This document shows, one piece after another, positions 7,088 to 16,413 of a DNA stretch of 64,000 nucleotides. Each line of letters opens with the position of its first letter. Position 1 is the stretch's first letter. The position numbers and the translations under genes are program-made. This DNA is from Corynebacterium mastitidis DSM 44356. GTDB lineage: Bacteria; Actinomycetota; Actinomycetes; Mycobacteriales; Mycobacteriaceae. The notes under the pieces were generated by a model. The model had not been told where the DNA came from, did not search any database, and saw only the letters and a list, made by a program, of their open reading frames with translations. The stretch covers positions 124,001 through 188,000 of the forward strand of contig NZ_AQXB01000002.1 of the NCBI RefSeq assembly GCF_000375365.1, read 5' to 3'.

Positions 7088-10000
7088 TTAACGCTCGATG
7101 TGGCCCACCTGGGTCGGAATGCCAAAGCGGTGCATGGTCACGGACACCGCCTGCTCCAGCAGGAAGGGCAGCAGCTCGCGGCGGCCGTCGGCCACCACCG
7201 GGTGATCCAGCACCACGGACTGCGACTCCGCGGCGGCCACGTACAGCCCCGGGTCCACCTCGCCCAGGGTGCGCACCCGCGCCGAGGAGGCGCGGGCGAT
7301 GCCCCGGGCGTAGGCGTCGTCGCTGGCCACCCGCACCTCGGCCCCGGCGCGGCGCAGCTCGTCGGCCAGCTCGCTGGGGGCGGAGACGTCCAGGGCCACG
7401 CCCGTCACGGCGGAGGCCAGGAGCAGGCGCACCACGTCGCGCAGCGCGTAACCCCTGCCCACGCGCAGGCGCAGCGGCTCCAGCAGGCGGCGGTAGCGGA
7501 AGATGTTGGCCTCGGAGACCAGGCCGGTGGGGTCGTGCTGCACGCCGAACTCCTCGCGCCAGGCCACGGCGTCCAGCTCGGCGGCGCGCCACAGCCAGGC
7601 ACGATCGGCCTCGGAGAGGTCGTCGAACTGGTCCAGCAGCGCCACCACGGCGGGGGAGACGCTGACGTTGCGCGCGAGCAGCGGGGTCTCCGGGTCGGAC
7701 CAGGTGCCAAACTGCGCCACGTAGTTGGGGCCGCCGGCCTTGGCACCCGGGCCCACCACGGAGTTCTTCCAGCCGCCAAAGGGCTGGCGCTGCACGATGG
7801 CGCCGGTGATGCCGCGGTTGACGTAGGCGTTGCCCACCTCCACGTGCTCCATCCAGTACTCGATCTCGTCGTCGTCCAGCGAGTGGATGCCGCCGGTGAG
7901 GCCAAAGCCGGTGGAGTTCTGCCACTCCACGGCCTCCTCCAGGGTGTCCGCGTACATGATTCCCAGCACGGGGCCGAAGCACTCGTGGGTGTGGTACCAG
8001 GAGCCGGGCTTGACGTTATCGCGGATGCCGGGGGACCACAGCAGGCCCTCCTCGTCGAGCTGCCGGGGCTTGACCAGCCAGGTCTCGCCCGGCTCGAGCT
8101 GGGTGAGGCCGCGGCGCAGCTTCTCGCTCGGCGGCTCGATGAGCCCGTTCATGGTGGTAGAGACGTCGGTGCCGTGCCCGACCTGGAGCGTCTCCACCGC
8201 GTCCACGAGCTGCCCCAGGAAGCGCTGGGAGCGCCCCTGCGGCCCCACCAGGATCACTAGCGACGCCGCCGAGCACTTCTGCCCGGAGTGCTTGAAGGCG
8301 GACTGGTAGAGGTCGGCCACCGCCAGGTCCGGGTCTGCCGAGGGGGTCACGATGATGGAGTTCTTGCCCGAGGTCTCCGCCGAGATCGCCATGCGCGGGT
8401 TCCAGGAGCGGAACAGCGCGGCGGTATCGGAGGCGCCCGTGAGGATCACCTGATCCACCTGGTCGTGGCTGATGAGGGCCTTGCCCGCCGCGCCCTCGTC
8501 CGTGCGCAGGAGCTGCACCAGGTCCGGGTCCTGCCCGGCGGCCTCCAGCCCGCGCCGGATCGCCGCCACCGCCACCTCGGAGCAGCGCACCACCTGCGGG
8601 GCGGGCTTGATGATGACGGCGGAGCCCGCCGCCAGCGCGGAGAGCATGCCGCCCACGGGGATGGCCACGGGGAAGTTCCACGGCGGCACCACCACGGTCA
8701 CCTTGTGCGGCGTGAACACCCCCGCGTAATCGTCCAGGGCCGCCGCGCTGTGCCCGTAGAAGGAGGCGAAGTCGATGGCCTCGGAGATCTCCGGGTCGCA
8801 CTGGTCGATGGTCTTGCGGGCCTCGTGGGTCATGGTGGCCAGCAGCTCGCCGCGGGCGTCGGCCAGCGAGTCCGCGATGCGGTAGAGCACCTCGGCGCGC
8901 TCCCGGCCGGTCAGGCGGCCCCAGGGGGCTGCGAGCTCGGCGGCGCGCGCCACGGCGCCGTCCACCTCGGCGGGGTCGGTGATCTCGGGCGCCTGGATGG
9001 GCTCGGCGCCGCGCTGCAGGGCCTCCAGCGCCCACCGGCGGTTGGCGGACATCGCGGGGTCCGTGTCCGGCTCGTTGACGAAGCGCCCGATCCTGGGGGC
9101 CTGCGTGCCGCTTTCCTCCAGGCGGTTCTGGGTGCGGCGCTCCCCGGCGAAGGTGGTCCAGCGCTCCGCCACCGCGCGGCGGAAGCGCTGCTCCTGCGAG
9201 CCCATCGGGGTGAGGTGGTCGGGCCCCTCCACCTCGGGGGCGAACAGGGAGTAGAGGAAGTTCTGCTTCTCGCTGTTCTCCTCCAGGCGGCGCACCAGGT
9301 AACTGATGGCCACGTCGAAGTCCTCCGCGTGCACCACGGGGGTGTAGAGGATGAGGTCGCCAAAGACCTTGCGCACCGCGCGCGACTGCGCCGGGGCCAT
9401 GCCCTGCAGCATCTCCGCGTCGAGCTGGCGCTCCACGCCGCGCGCGGCGGCCAGCTCCCAGGCCAGGGCCAGGGTGTAGAGGTTGTGGCTGGCCACGCCG
9501 ATGCGGATGGCGTCCGCGTACTCGGGCTGCAGCACGTAGTCGAGCAGGCGCAGGTAGTTGGCGTCCACCTCGTCCTTGGTGCGGTAGGGGGCCTGCTTCC
9601 AGCCGTGGCTCTCCGCGGCCACCCGCTCCATGGAGAGGTTGGCGCCCTTGACCAGGCGCACCTTGATGGGGGCGCCCCCGGCGGCCCGGCGGCGCAGGGC
9701 GAACTCGGTGAGCTCCTCGAGCGCGGCGAGGGTGTCCGGGAGGTAGGCCTGCAGCACGATGCCGGCCTCCAGGTCGGTGAACTCCTCCTCGCTGATCAGC
9801 TCCGTGAACAGGCGGATGGTCAGGTGGAGGTCGTGGTACTCCTCCATGTCCAGGTTGATAAAGACCTTGCTGCTGCGGGCCTTGGCCTCCTGGTACAGCG
9901 GGCGCAGGCGGTCCTTCAGGCGCGCCACCGAGCCCTCGTAGTCCCAGTGGTTGAGCTGTGCGCACAGGCTGGAGGCCTTGACCGACACGTAGGTCACGCG

Positions 10001-10540
10001 CGGGTTGCGGATGAGCTGCCGGGTGCGCTCCGTGCGGGCCTTGGCCTCCTTCTCGCCCAGCACCGCCTCGCCCAGCAGGTTGAGGTTGAGCTGCGTGCCC
10101 TGCTCGGCGGCCTTATCCAGCAGCTTGTTGAGGGCGTCGCCCTCCGCGTCCAGCACCAGGTGCCCCACGAGCTGGCGCATCCGGGCGCGGGCCACGGGTA
10201 TCACCACGCCCGGCAGCGCGCGGCTGGCCAGGGCGCCCAGCCCCATCATGGCCTTGTTGGCGGGGCCCAGGAAGTCCGGGATCTCGCCCAGGCTGCGCAG
10301 GCTGGCCGCCGCCACCTTGTTGTCCTCCGGGCGAGCCACCCGATCCACAAACTCCATGGTAAAGCGCACGCCCTCCGGGTCGCGCACCATATCGGCCAAC
10401 TGCTCCGTGGCGCGGGTCTCCTTGCGGGAGGACTGGGAATCGGTCTGCTTGAGCCAGTCCTCGGCGCGACGCAGGGCCTGGGGTACAACGGCCTCCACGT
10501 CCGCGGAGTTGGCGGGGACGGGCAGCTCGGTGATGCTCAC
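7088..10540 (-). CDS. putA: Bifunctional proline dehydrogenase / P5C dehydrogenase
   Basis: This 1150-residue enzyme oxidises proline to glutamate. The N-terminal proline dehydrogenase barrel spans about residues 60-460, with KVFINLDMEEYHDLHLT and KVRLVKGANLSMER (about 293-306). The aldehyde dehydrogenase domain spans about 510-1000, with NAD-site VPPWNFPVAIP, general base Glu722 in AETSGKN and nucleophile Cys756 in SGQKCSAAS. A C-terminal extension of about 150 residues, typical of this PutA type, completes it. There is no N-terminal ribbon-helix-helix domain, so it is not a self-repressor as in E. coli. The start is GTG at 10540 with AAAGGAA ahead. Ornithine cyclodeaminase lies just upstream on the same strand, giving ornithine to proline to glutamate. 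Confidence 0.97.
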   Translation of the reverse strand: MSITELPVPANSADVEAVVPQALRRAEDWLKQTDSQSSRKETRATEQLADMVRDPEGVRFTMEFVDRVARPEDNKVAAASLRSLGEIPDFLGPANKAMMGLGALASRALPGVVIPVARARMRQLVGHLVLDAEGDALNKLLDKAAEQGTQLNLNLLGEAVLGEKEAKARTERTRQLIRNPRVTYVSVKASSLCAQLNHWDYEGSVARLKDRLRPLYQEAKARSSKVFINLDMEEYHDLHLTIRLFTELISEEEFTDLEAGIVLQAYLPDTLAALEELTEFALRRRAAGGAPIKVRLVKGANLSMERVAAESHGWKQAPYRTKDEVDANYLRLLDYVLQPEYADAIRIGVASHNLYTLALAWELAAARGVERQLDAEMLQGMAPAQSRAVRKVFGDLILYTPVVHAEDFDVAISYLVRRLEENSEKQNFLYSLFAPEVEGPDHLTPMGSQEQRFRRAVAERWTTFAGERRTQNRLEESGTQAPRIGRFVNEPDTDPAMSANRRWALEALQRGAEPIQAPEITDPAEVDGAVARAAELAAPWGRLTGRERAEVLYRIADSLADARGELLATMTHEARKTIDQCDPEISEAIDFASFYGHSAAALDDYAGVFTPHKVTVVVPPWNFPVAIPVGGMLSALAAGSAVIIKPAPQVVRCSEVAVAAIRRGLEAAGQDPDLVQLLRTDEGAAGKALISHDQVDQVILTGASDTAALFRSWNPRMAISAETSGKNSIIVTPSADPDLAVADLYQSAFKHSGQKCSAASLVILVGPQGRSQRFLGQLVDAVETLQVGHGTDVSTTMNGLIEPPSEKLRRGLTQLEPGETWLVKPRQLDEEGLLWSPGIRDNVKPGSWYHTHECFGPVLGIMYADTLEEAVEWQNSTGFGLTGGIHSLDDDEIEYWMEHVEVGNAYVNRGITGAIVQRQPFGGWKNSVVGPGAKAGGPNYVAQFGTWSDPETPLLARNVSVSPAVVALLDQFDDLSEADRAWLWRAAELDAVAWREEFGVQHDPTGLVSEANIFRYRRLLEPLRLRVGRGYALRDVVRLLLASAVTGVALDVSAPSELADELRRAGAEVRVASDDAYARGIARASSARVRTLGEVDPGLYVAAAESQSVVLDHPVVADGRRELLPFLLEQAVSVTMHRFGIPTQVGHIER

Positions 10541-10574
10541 GGTGTGTTCCTTTCTTGATATATAGGCGCGATGC

Positions 10575-11603
10575 CTAGGGAAGAGGGGCGAAGGTCGGGA
10601 TGAGGGAGAACAGGTCCTTGGGATCGTCCGGGTCGGCCACCAGGTCGAGGTGGGCCTCCAGCCCGGTGCCCGCCACGGAGTCGCGCAGGTAGCGCAGGGC
10701 GGCGAAGTCGTTGATGGCGAAGCCCACGGAGTCGAACAGGGTGATCTGCTCGGCGGAGGTGCGGCCCTCGCGCTTTCCGGCGATGACCTCCCACATCTCG
10801 ATCACGGGGAAGTCCTCGGGCATCTGCTGGATCTCGCCCTCGATGCGGGTCTGCTCGGGGAACTCCACAAAGACGTCGGCCCGGTTGAGGATCTCCGCCT
10901 CCAGCTCGGTCTTGCCGGGGCAGTCGCCGCCCACGGCGTTGAGGTGCACGCCGGGGGCCACGTGCTCGGTGCTCAGGATGGTGTTCTGGGCCTTGTCCGC
11001 CGTGCAGGTGGTGATGACGTCCGCGCCCGCCACGGCGTCGCTCACGGAGGAGGCCTTGTGGATCTTAAAGCCCAGCGGCTCGATGTTGCGCACGAACTTG
11101 TCCACGGCCGCCGAGTCGATGTCGTAGATGCGGATCTCCTCGATGCCCAGGGCCGCGCGCATGCCCAGCGCCTGGAACTCGGACTGGCTGCCCGCGCCGA
11201 TCATCGCCATCACGGAGGAATCCTTGCGGGCCAGGTGGCGGGCCACCATGCCGGAGACGGCCGCGGTGCGCAGGGCCGTCAGCAGCGTCATCTCCGCCAG
11301 GAAGGTGGGGTAGCCGTTATCGACGTCCGCCAGCATGCCAAAGGCCGCCACCGTCTGGAACCCGCGCGCCGGGTTGGAGGGGTGCCCGTTGACGTACTTG
11401 AAGGCGTACTCCTCGCCGTCGGAGGTGGGCATCAGCTCGATCACGCCGAGGGGGGTGTGGCTGGCCACGCGGGGGATCTTGTCAAAGCGCTGCCAGCGCT
11501 CGTAGTCGCGCTCCAGGTAGTCCATCATCCCGGTGATGATGTTCTCCACGCCTTCTCGCTGAATCCATTCCGTCATTGCCTTCACATCGACGAAACCGGT
11601 CAT
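10575..11603 (-). CDS. ocd: Ornithine cyclodeaminase
   Basis: The 342-residue protein belongs to the ornithine cyclodeaminase/mu-crystallin family. It has the Rossmann motif MIGAGSQSEFQALGMR and the block NAVGGDCPGKTELEAEIL, whose Asp is the catalytic residue of true ornithine cyclodeaminases, as opposed to related alanine dehydrogenases or reductases. The reaction converts L-ornithine to L-proline and ammonia using bound NAD+. The start ATG at 11603 has TTAAGGAG ten bases upstream. The gene is followed after 34 bp by putA and preceded by an amino acid permease, consistent with a catabolic route for ornithine or arginine-derived nitrogen. Confidence 0.9.
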   Translation of the reverse strand: MTGFVDVKAMTEWIQREGVENIITGMMDYLERDYERWQRFDKIPRVASHTPLGVIELMPTSDGEEYAFKYVNGHPSNPARGFQTVAAFGMLADVDNGYPTFLAEMTLLTALRTAAVSGMVARHLARKDSSVMAMIGAGSQSEFQALGMRAALGIEEIRIYDIDSAAVDKFVRNIEPLGFKIHKASSVSDAVAGADVITTCTADKAQNTILSTEHVAPGVHLNAVGGDCPGKTELEAEILNRADVFVEFPEQTRIEGEIQQMPEDFPVIEMWEVIAGKREGRTSAEQITLFDSVGFAINDFAALRYLRDSVAGTGLEAHLDLVADPDDPKDLFSLIPTFAPLP

Positions 11604-11765
11604 AAAAAACAGTGCTCCTTAAGAAAAACTCGTAGGAATAGGTGTGATGCCGTGGCGTCTGCGCACCCTGTGCGCCCTGCGCGCCAGCGGAACACGGGAC
11701 CGCAACTGTACGTGAACCGTTGCGTGCGCCGTGTCCCCCGGTGCCCGCAGGGCACGCGGCCGGCA

Positions 11766-13286
11766 TTAGCGCTCACCGGGGTGCGCGCTCGGGCCCTGCT
11801 GGCGGTCGTGGGCGTGATCCTGGAGGCCCGCCGTGCGGTCCGCCTGGCGGGCCTCCAGGGCCTCCATGATGCGGCCCCGGTTGACCCGCCACCCCAGCGC
11901 CAGGGCGGGGAAGAACAGCAGGGACACGATGAGCGTCCAGGTGCCCACCGGGTAGTCGAAGGCCATGAGCAGGATCACGCAGCCCAGGAAGGCCAGGGTG
12001 AGGTAGTTGGTCCAGGGCGCGAGGTGCGCCTGGTACCCGGGGCGCTCGTACACGCCCCTCTTGGCCAGCGCCACGAACTTCATGTGGGAGAGGGTGATGG
12101 CCGCCCAGCTCGCCATCGTGCCCAGCGCGGCGAGGTTGAGCACGATCTCGAAGGTCTGCTCGGGCACCACGTAGTTCAGCGCCACGCCCGCCAGCGCCAC
12201 CGCCGTGGTGAGCAGGATGCCGCCGTAGGGCACTCCCGAGCGGGTGAGCTTGGCGGCAAAGCGGGGCGCGGACCCGGCCAGCGCCAGGGAGTGCATGATG
12301 CGCCCCGTGGAGTACAGCCCGGCGTTGAGGGAGGACAGCGCCGCCGTGATGACGATGAGCTGCATGATCGGGGCGGCCACGTCCACCCCGATGGAGGCGA
12401 AGAACGTGACAAAGGGCGACTCCCCGGCGGAGTACTCCGTGTAGGGCAGCAGCAGACACAGCAGCAGCACGGAGCCGAAGTAGAACACGGCGATGCGCAG
12501 GATCACCAGGTTGATGGCCTTGGGGATCTCCTGGCGCGCGTTCTTGGCCTCGCCGGAGGTGGTGCCCACCAGCTCGATGCCGGCGTAGGCGAACACCACG
12601 CCCTGCACCACGATCAGGGCGGGCAGGAGCCCGTTGGGCAGCATGCCGCCGCTCTCGGAGAGCAGGTGCAGGCCCGTGGGCTGCCCGCTGGGGCTGCCGA
12701 AGATCACGAAGAAGATGCCGATGATGAGGAAGAAGATGAGCGCGCCGATCTTCACTGCGGAGAACCAGAACTCCAGCTCGCCAAAGACCTTCACGGAGAC
12801 CAAGTTCAGCCCCAGCACGCCGAGCACCACCGCCAGGGCCAGGAGCCACTGCGGCAGTTGGTTGACGAACTCGCTGTACTGGCCGAACCACTTGATGTAG
12901 ATGGCGATGGCGGTGCCGTCCGCCACGGCCGTCATGGCCCAGTTGAACCAGTACATCCAGCCCGCCGTGTAGGCGGCCTTCTCCCCGAAGAACTCCCGGG
13001 CGTAGGACACGAAGGAGCCCGAGGTCGGGCGGTACACGATCAACTCGCCCAGGGACCGCAGGATGAGATAGCCAAAGAACCCACACACGAGGTAGAGCAG
13101 CGCCAGGGACGGGCCGGCCTGCTCCAGCCGGGCGCCCGTGCCCAGGAACAGGCCGGTGCCGATGGCCGAGCCGATGGCGATCATCTGAAGCTGACGGCGG
13201 CTCAGCGACTTTTGCAAGCCGGTGTGCTCGTCGGGATGAACGTGCCCGCGCTCCTCGTGGGTTCGGTGTGGCGTTTCTGACGTCAT
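11766..13286 (-). CDS. Amino acid permease, AnsP-like (APC family)
   Basis: The 506-residue protein has twelve predicted membrane helices and the APC-family start motif QLQMIAIGSAIGTGLFLGTG at about residues 33-52. The segment YRPTSGSFVSYAREFFGEKAA and the following TAGWMYWFNWAMTAVADGTA are characteristic of the actinobacterial AnsP (L-asparagine permease) and related GABA/asparagine carriers. The C-terminal tail is polar and rich in Asp, His and Gln. The upstream neighbourhood (ocd, putA) would also suit a carrier for ornithine or proline, so the substrate remains open. A 162-bp gap with no clear terminator separates it from ocd, so joint transcription is possible. Confidence 0.85.
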   Translation of the reverse strand: MTSETPHRTHEERGHVHPDEHTGLQKSLSRRQLQMIAIGSAIGTGLFLGTGARLEQAGPSLALLYLVCGFFGYLILRSLGELIVYRPTSGSFVSYAREFFGEKAAYTAGWMYWFNWAMTAVADGTAIAIYIKWFGQYSEFVNQLPQWLLALAVVLGVLGLNLVSVKVFGELEFWFSAVKIGALIFFLIIGIFFVIFGSPSGQPTGLHLLSESGGMLPNGLLPALIVVQGVVFAYAGIELVGTTSGEAKNARQEIPKAINLVILRIAVFYFGSVLLLCLLLPYTEYSAGESPFVTFFASIGVDVAAPIMQLIVITAALSSLNAGLYSTGRIMHSLALAGSAPRFAAKLTRSGVPYGGILLTTAVALAGVALNYVVPEQTFEIVLNLAALGTMASWAAITLSHMKFVALAKRGVYERPGYQAHLAPWTNYLTLAFLGCVILLMAFDYPVGTWTLIVSLLFFPALALGWRVNRGRIMEALEARQADRTAGLQDHAHDRQQGPSAHPGER

Positions 13287-13736
13287 ACTGAATCCTCCCT
13301 CGGGGCGGACGCCGTGGTGCGGCGCCCGCGCTCTATGTGGTGTGCCATAGGGAGGAACCTATATGAGAGATCGCATAGTGTGAACCTGAACCTCGGCCAG
13401 GGAGGGGGAGAGGTGGGTCATTGTGAGGGGTGGCGACCGAGGGGTATGCGGGAAAGATCGGGCGGTACCTGGGGTGATATGGGGGTAGCGTGCGGGGCCG
13501 TAGGGGTGTCAAGCCGGGCAGGTGTGTTATTTCTCTCCCCTACGCCACCCCTGAAATGGGGGTGGTGCGCCGGAGCCGCGCGGACCAAGCCACGCGCACC
13601 ACCGGGCAAGCAAGGCGTCCTCGGGGAGGGGGTCGCGGCGGTGTGGGCGGCCTGGACGGCCCGCCCGCCGTCGAGGGGCGTCGGCAGTGGCGGGCGCCCG
13701 CCGCGACCTGCGAAAACAAAAAAGTTGAGCCGCATG

Positions 13737-13764
13737 GGAACAACTTCGCGCGGCGCGGCGTTGG
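13737..13764 (+). promoter_or_regulatory. SigH-type (ECF heat-shock) promoter of dnaK
   Basis: GGAAC at 13737-13741 and CGTTGG at 13759-13764 are separated by 17 bp, matching the corynebacterial SigH consensus (GGAA then about 17-19 bp then YGTT). The same two blocks with the same 17-bp spacing occur upstream of clpB, which supports both. The -35 also overlaps one AACAACT element. Confidence 0.65.
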
Positions 13765-13776
13765 GTGGTGTGTAGG

Positions 13777-13797
13777 CTTGAGTGACATCGGCTCAAA
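13777..13797. promoter_or_regulatory. HspR operator (HAIR) at dnaK
   Basis: CTTGAGT-N7-GCTCAAA closely matches the HAIR consensus CTTGAGT-N7-ACTCAAG bound by HspR. It lies about 15 bp downstream of the SigH-type -10 element and about 105 bp before the dnaK start. HspR itself is encoded at the end of this operon, so autoregulation is expected. Confidence 0.75.
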
Positions 13798-13902
13798 GGC
13801 GTCTGTTAGTGTGGGTTCCGGAATTGAGCGGCCCGCCGTCAAGGCGGGTGGGGCTCGGGCCTGAAGAAGATACGCAACAGAACAATTCAGGAGGAAACAA
13901 TC

Positions 13903-15741
13903 ATGGGACGTGCAGTAGGAATCGACCTCGGTACCACGAACTCGGTGGTGTCGGTGTTGGAGGGCGGCGAGCCCACCGTTATCGCTAACTCCGAGGGCTC
14001 CCGCACCACCCCGTCGGTGGTGGCCTTCGCCAAGAACGGCGAGGTGCTGGTGGGCCAGTCCGCCAAGAACCAGGCGGTGACCAACGTCGATCGCACCATC
14101 CGCTCCGTGAAGCGCCACATCGGCGAGAACGACTGGCACGTGGACATCGACGATAAGAAGTACACCCCGCAGGAGATCTCCGCGCGCACCCTGCAGAAGC
14201 TGAAGCGGGACGCGGAGGCCTACCTGGGCGAGGACGTCACGGACGCCGTGATTACCGTGCCCGCGTACTTCGAGGACGCCCAGCGCCAGGCCACCAAGGA
14301 GGCCGGGCAGATCGCGGGCCTCAACGTGCTGCGCATCGTCAACGAGCCCACGGCGGCCGCCCTGGCTTACGGCCTGGAGAAGAACGACGAGGAGCAGACC
14401 ATCCTGGTCTTTGACCTCGGCGGCGGCACCTTCGACGTCTCCCTGCTGGAGATCGGCGACGGCGTGGTGGAGGTCCGCGCCACCGCGGGCGATAACCAGC
14501 TCGGCGGCGACGACTGGGATCAGCGCATCGTGGACTGGCTGGCGGAGAAGTTCAAGAGCAGCAACGGCATCGACCTGACCAAGGACAAGATGGCCCTGCA
14601 GCGCCTGCGCGAGGCGGCGGAGAAGGCCAAGATCGAGCTGTCCTCCTCCCAGCAGGCCACCATCAACCTGCCCTACATCACCGTGGACGCGGAGAAGAAC
14701 CCGCTCTTCCTGGATGAGACGCTCTCCCGCGCGGAGTTCCAGCGCATCACCCAGGACCTGCTGGACCGCACCAAGAAGCCCTTCAACCAGGTGCTCGCGG
14801 ACGCGGACATGAAGGTCGCGGACATCGACCAGGTGGTGCTCGTGGGCGGCTCCACCCGCATGCCCGCCGTCACCGAGCTGGTCAAGGAGCTCACCGGCGG
14901 CAAGGAGCCGAACAAGGGCGTCAACCCGGACGAGGTCGTGGCCGTGGGCGCCGCCCTGCAGGCCGGCGTGCTGCGTGGCGAGGTCAAGGACGTGCTGCTT
15001 CTCGACGTCACCCCGCTCTCCCTGGGCATCGAGACCAAGGGCGGCGTGATGACCAAGCTGATCGAGCGCAACACCACCATCCCCACCAAGCGCTCCGAGA
15101 CCTTCACCACCGCCGAGGACAACCAGCCCTCCGTGCAGATCCAGGTGTTCCAGGGCGAGCGCGAGATGGCGGCGGCGAACAAGCTGCTGGGCTCCTTCGA
15201 ACTGGGCGGCATCGCCCCGGCCCCGCGCGGCGTGCCGCAGATCGAGGTGACCTTTGACATCGACGCCAACGGCATCGTGCACGTGACCGCCAAGGACAAG
15301 GGCACCGGCAAGGAGAACACGATCACCATCCAGGACGGCTCCGGCCTCTCCCAGGAGGAGATCGACCGCATGGTCAAGGACGCCGAGGCCCACGCCGAGG
15401 AGGACAAGAAGCGCCGCGAGGAGCAGGAGACGCGCAACGCCGCGGAGTCCACCGCCTACCAGACCCGCAAGTTCCTGGAGGACAACGGCGAGAAGGTCTC
15501 CGAGGAGATCAAGACCAAGGTCGAGGCCGCCGTGTCCGAGGTCGAGGAGGCCCTCAAGGGCGAGGACCTCGAGGCGATCAAGGCCGCCGTGGAGAAGCTC
15601 TCCACCGAGTCCCAGGAGATGGGCAAGGCCATCTACGAGGCGGAGGCCGCGAAGCAGGGCTCCGAGGGTGCCGAGGGCACGAACGCGGGCGACGACGTGG
15701 TGGACGCGGAGGTCGTGGACGAGGAGGGTGACAAGAAGTGA
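13903..15741 (+). CDS. dnaK: Molecular chaperone DnaK (Hsp70)
   Basis: This 612-residue Hsp70 has the ATPase domain signatures [28 protein letters not shown] and [13 protein letters not shown], the interdomain linker [18 protein letters not shown], the substrate-binding domain and a helical lid. The tail is acidic and ends in [14 protein letters not shown]. It binds unfolded hydrophobic peptides in an ATP cycle driven by DnaJ and GrpE, both encoded immediately downstream. A strong ribosome binding site (AGGAGGAAA) precedes the ATG. Upstream lie a SigH-type promoter and an HspR operator, so expression should rise on heat or oxidative stress and be limited by free HspR. The stop overlaps the grpE start (GTGA). 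Confidence 0.99.
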   Translation: MGRAVGIDLGTTNSVVSVLEGGEPTVIANSEGSRTTPSVVAFAKNGEVLVGQSAKNQAVTNVDRTIRSVKRHIGENDWHVDIDDKKYTPQEISARTLQKLKRDAEAYLGEDVTDAVITVPAYFEDAQRQATKEAGQIAGLNVLRIVNEPTAAALAYGLEKNDEEQTILVFDLGGGTFDVSLLEIGDGVVEVRATAGDNQLGGDDWDQRIVDWLAEKFKSSNGIDLTKDKMALQRLREAAEKAKIELSSSQQATINLPYITVDAEKNPLFLDETLSRAEFQRITQDLLDRTKKPFNQVLADADMKVADIDQVVLVGGSTRMPAVTELVKELTGGKEPNKGVNPDEVVAVGAALQAGVLRGEVKDVLLLDVTPLSLGIETKGGVMTKLIERNTTIPTKRSETFTTAEDNQPSVQIQVFQGEREMAAANKLLGSFELGGIAPAPRGVPQIEVTFDIDANGIVHVTAKDKGTGKENTITIQDGSGLSQEEIDRMVKDAEAHAEEDKKRREEQETRNAAESTAYQTRKFLEDNGEKVSEEIKTKVEAAVSEVEEALKGEDLEAIKAAVEKLSTESQEMGKAIYEAEAAKQGSEGAEGTNAGDDVVDAEVVDEEGDKK

Positions 15742-16313
15742 CGCAGCCCGAAGAGCAGGCGGATCAGGTTGACCAGGAGGTGACCACCGAGGCCCCCTCG
15801 GCCCCCGAGGGCTCCGAGACGGTCGAGGACGCCCCGGCCGACGCCTCGGAGCAGGGCACCCCCGCCGAGGATTCCCCGGACTCCTCCGAGGAGGCCCCGA
15901 GGGACCCCGTGGAGGAACTCACCGAGGATCTCAAGCGCGTGACGGCGGAGTACGCCAACTATCGACGCCGCTCCGCGCGCGAGCGCCAGGCGGCCGTGGA
16001 CGGCGCCCGGGCCTCAGTGGTATCCGAGCTGCTGCCCATCGTCGATGATCTGGCGCTGGCCAAGCAGCACGGCGACCTGGAGGAGGGCCCGCTCAAGGCC
16101 TTCGCGGAGAAGTTCCGCTCCACCCTGGACTCCCTGGGCGTTAAGCCCTTTGGCGAGGAAGGCGAGGCCTTCGACCCGGAGATCCACGAGGCGGTGCAGG
16201 ACAGCTCCTCCGGCGATGTCAAGGTACTGGGCACCGTCCTGCGCCAGGGCTATCGCCTGGGCGAGAGGACCATCCGCAACGCCATGGTGATGATCGCCGA
16301 TCCAGCAGAATAG
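15738..16313 (+). CDS. grpE: GrpE nucleotide exchange factor
   Basis: The 191-residue protein starts at a GTG overlapping the dnaK stop. Its first 55 residues are acidic and low in complexity. A coiled-coil segment follows ([21 protein letters not shown]), then the four-helix and beta-domain part with [32 protein letters not shown] and [20 protein letters not shown], which is the GrpE signature. It releases ADP from DnaK. A 12-bp stem hairpin lies between this gene and dnaJ and could lower downstream expression. Confidence 0.97.
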   Translation: MTQPEEQADQVDQEVTTEAPSAPEGSETVEDAPADASEQGTPAEDSPDSSEEAPRDPVEELTEDLKRVTAEYANYRRRSARERQAAVDGARASVVSELLPIVDDLALAKQHGDLEEGPLKAFAEKFRSTLDSLGVKPFGEEGEAFDPEIHEAVQDSSSGDVKVLGTVLRQGYRLGERTIRNAMVMIADPAE

Positions 16314-16340
16314 GTGAAGGCACGGGAAACCGTGATGTTC

Positions 16341-16380
16341 ATGGCACCGCTGTTCGCTCTACCTCGATCAGCGGTGCCAT
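16341..16380 (+). terminator. Hairpin between grpE and dnaJ (possible partial terminator)
   Basis: A perfect 12-bp stem, ATGGCACCGCTG (16341-16352) and CAGCGGTGCCAT (16369-16380), has a 16-nt loop and is followed by TTTGTCT. It ends about 33 bp before the dnaJ start. The weak T-tract suggests attenuation or a processing site rather than full termination, since dnaJ and hspR follow on the same strand. Confidence 0.6.
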
Positions 16381-16413
16381 TTGTCTAAGCGCACGAGGAA
16401 GGAGGGATGCCCA

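Larger units (their letters stand above)
13287..13902. other. 616-bp divergent intergenic region before dnaK
   Basis: No convincing gene lies here. The left part contains the start region of the AnsP-like permease gene (minus strand; an A/T-rich stretch near 13355-13380). The middle is GC-rich with no recognised element. The right 180 bp carries the SigH-type promoter and HspR operator of dnaK, and the ribosome binding site AGGAGGAAA at about 13890. A long minus-strand open frame crossing this region continues antisense through dnaK and is judged spurious. Confidence 0.7.

Noticed and set aside
13540..15393. 617-codon minus-strand open frame opposite dnaK
   Set aside because: It is antisense to a certain gene, is rich in His, Val, Leu, Gly and Asp as expected from reverse reading of GC-rich codons, and has no start signals or family features.
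16341..16380. CIRCE element for HrcA control of dnaJ
   Set aside because: The inverted repeat does not match the CIRCE consensus (TTAGCACTC-N9-GAGTGCTAA), and this operon has HspR instead.
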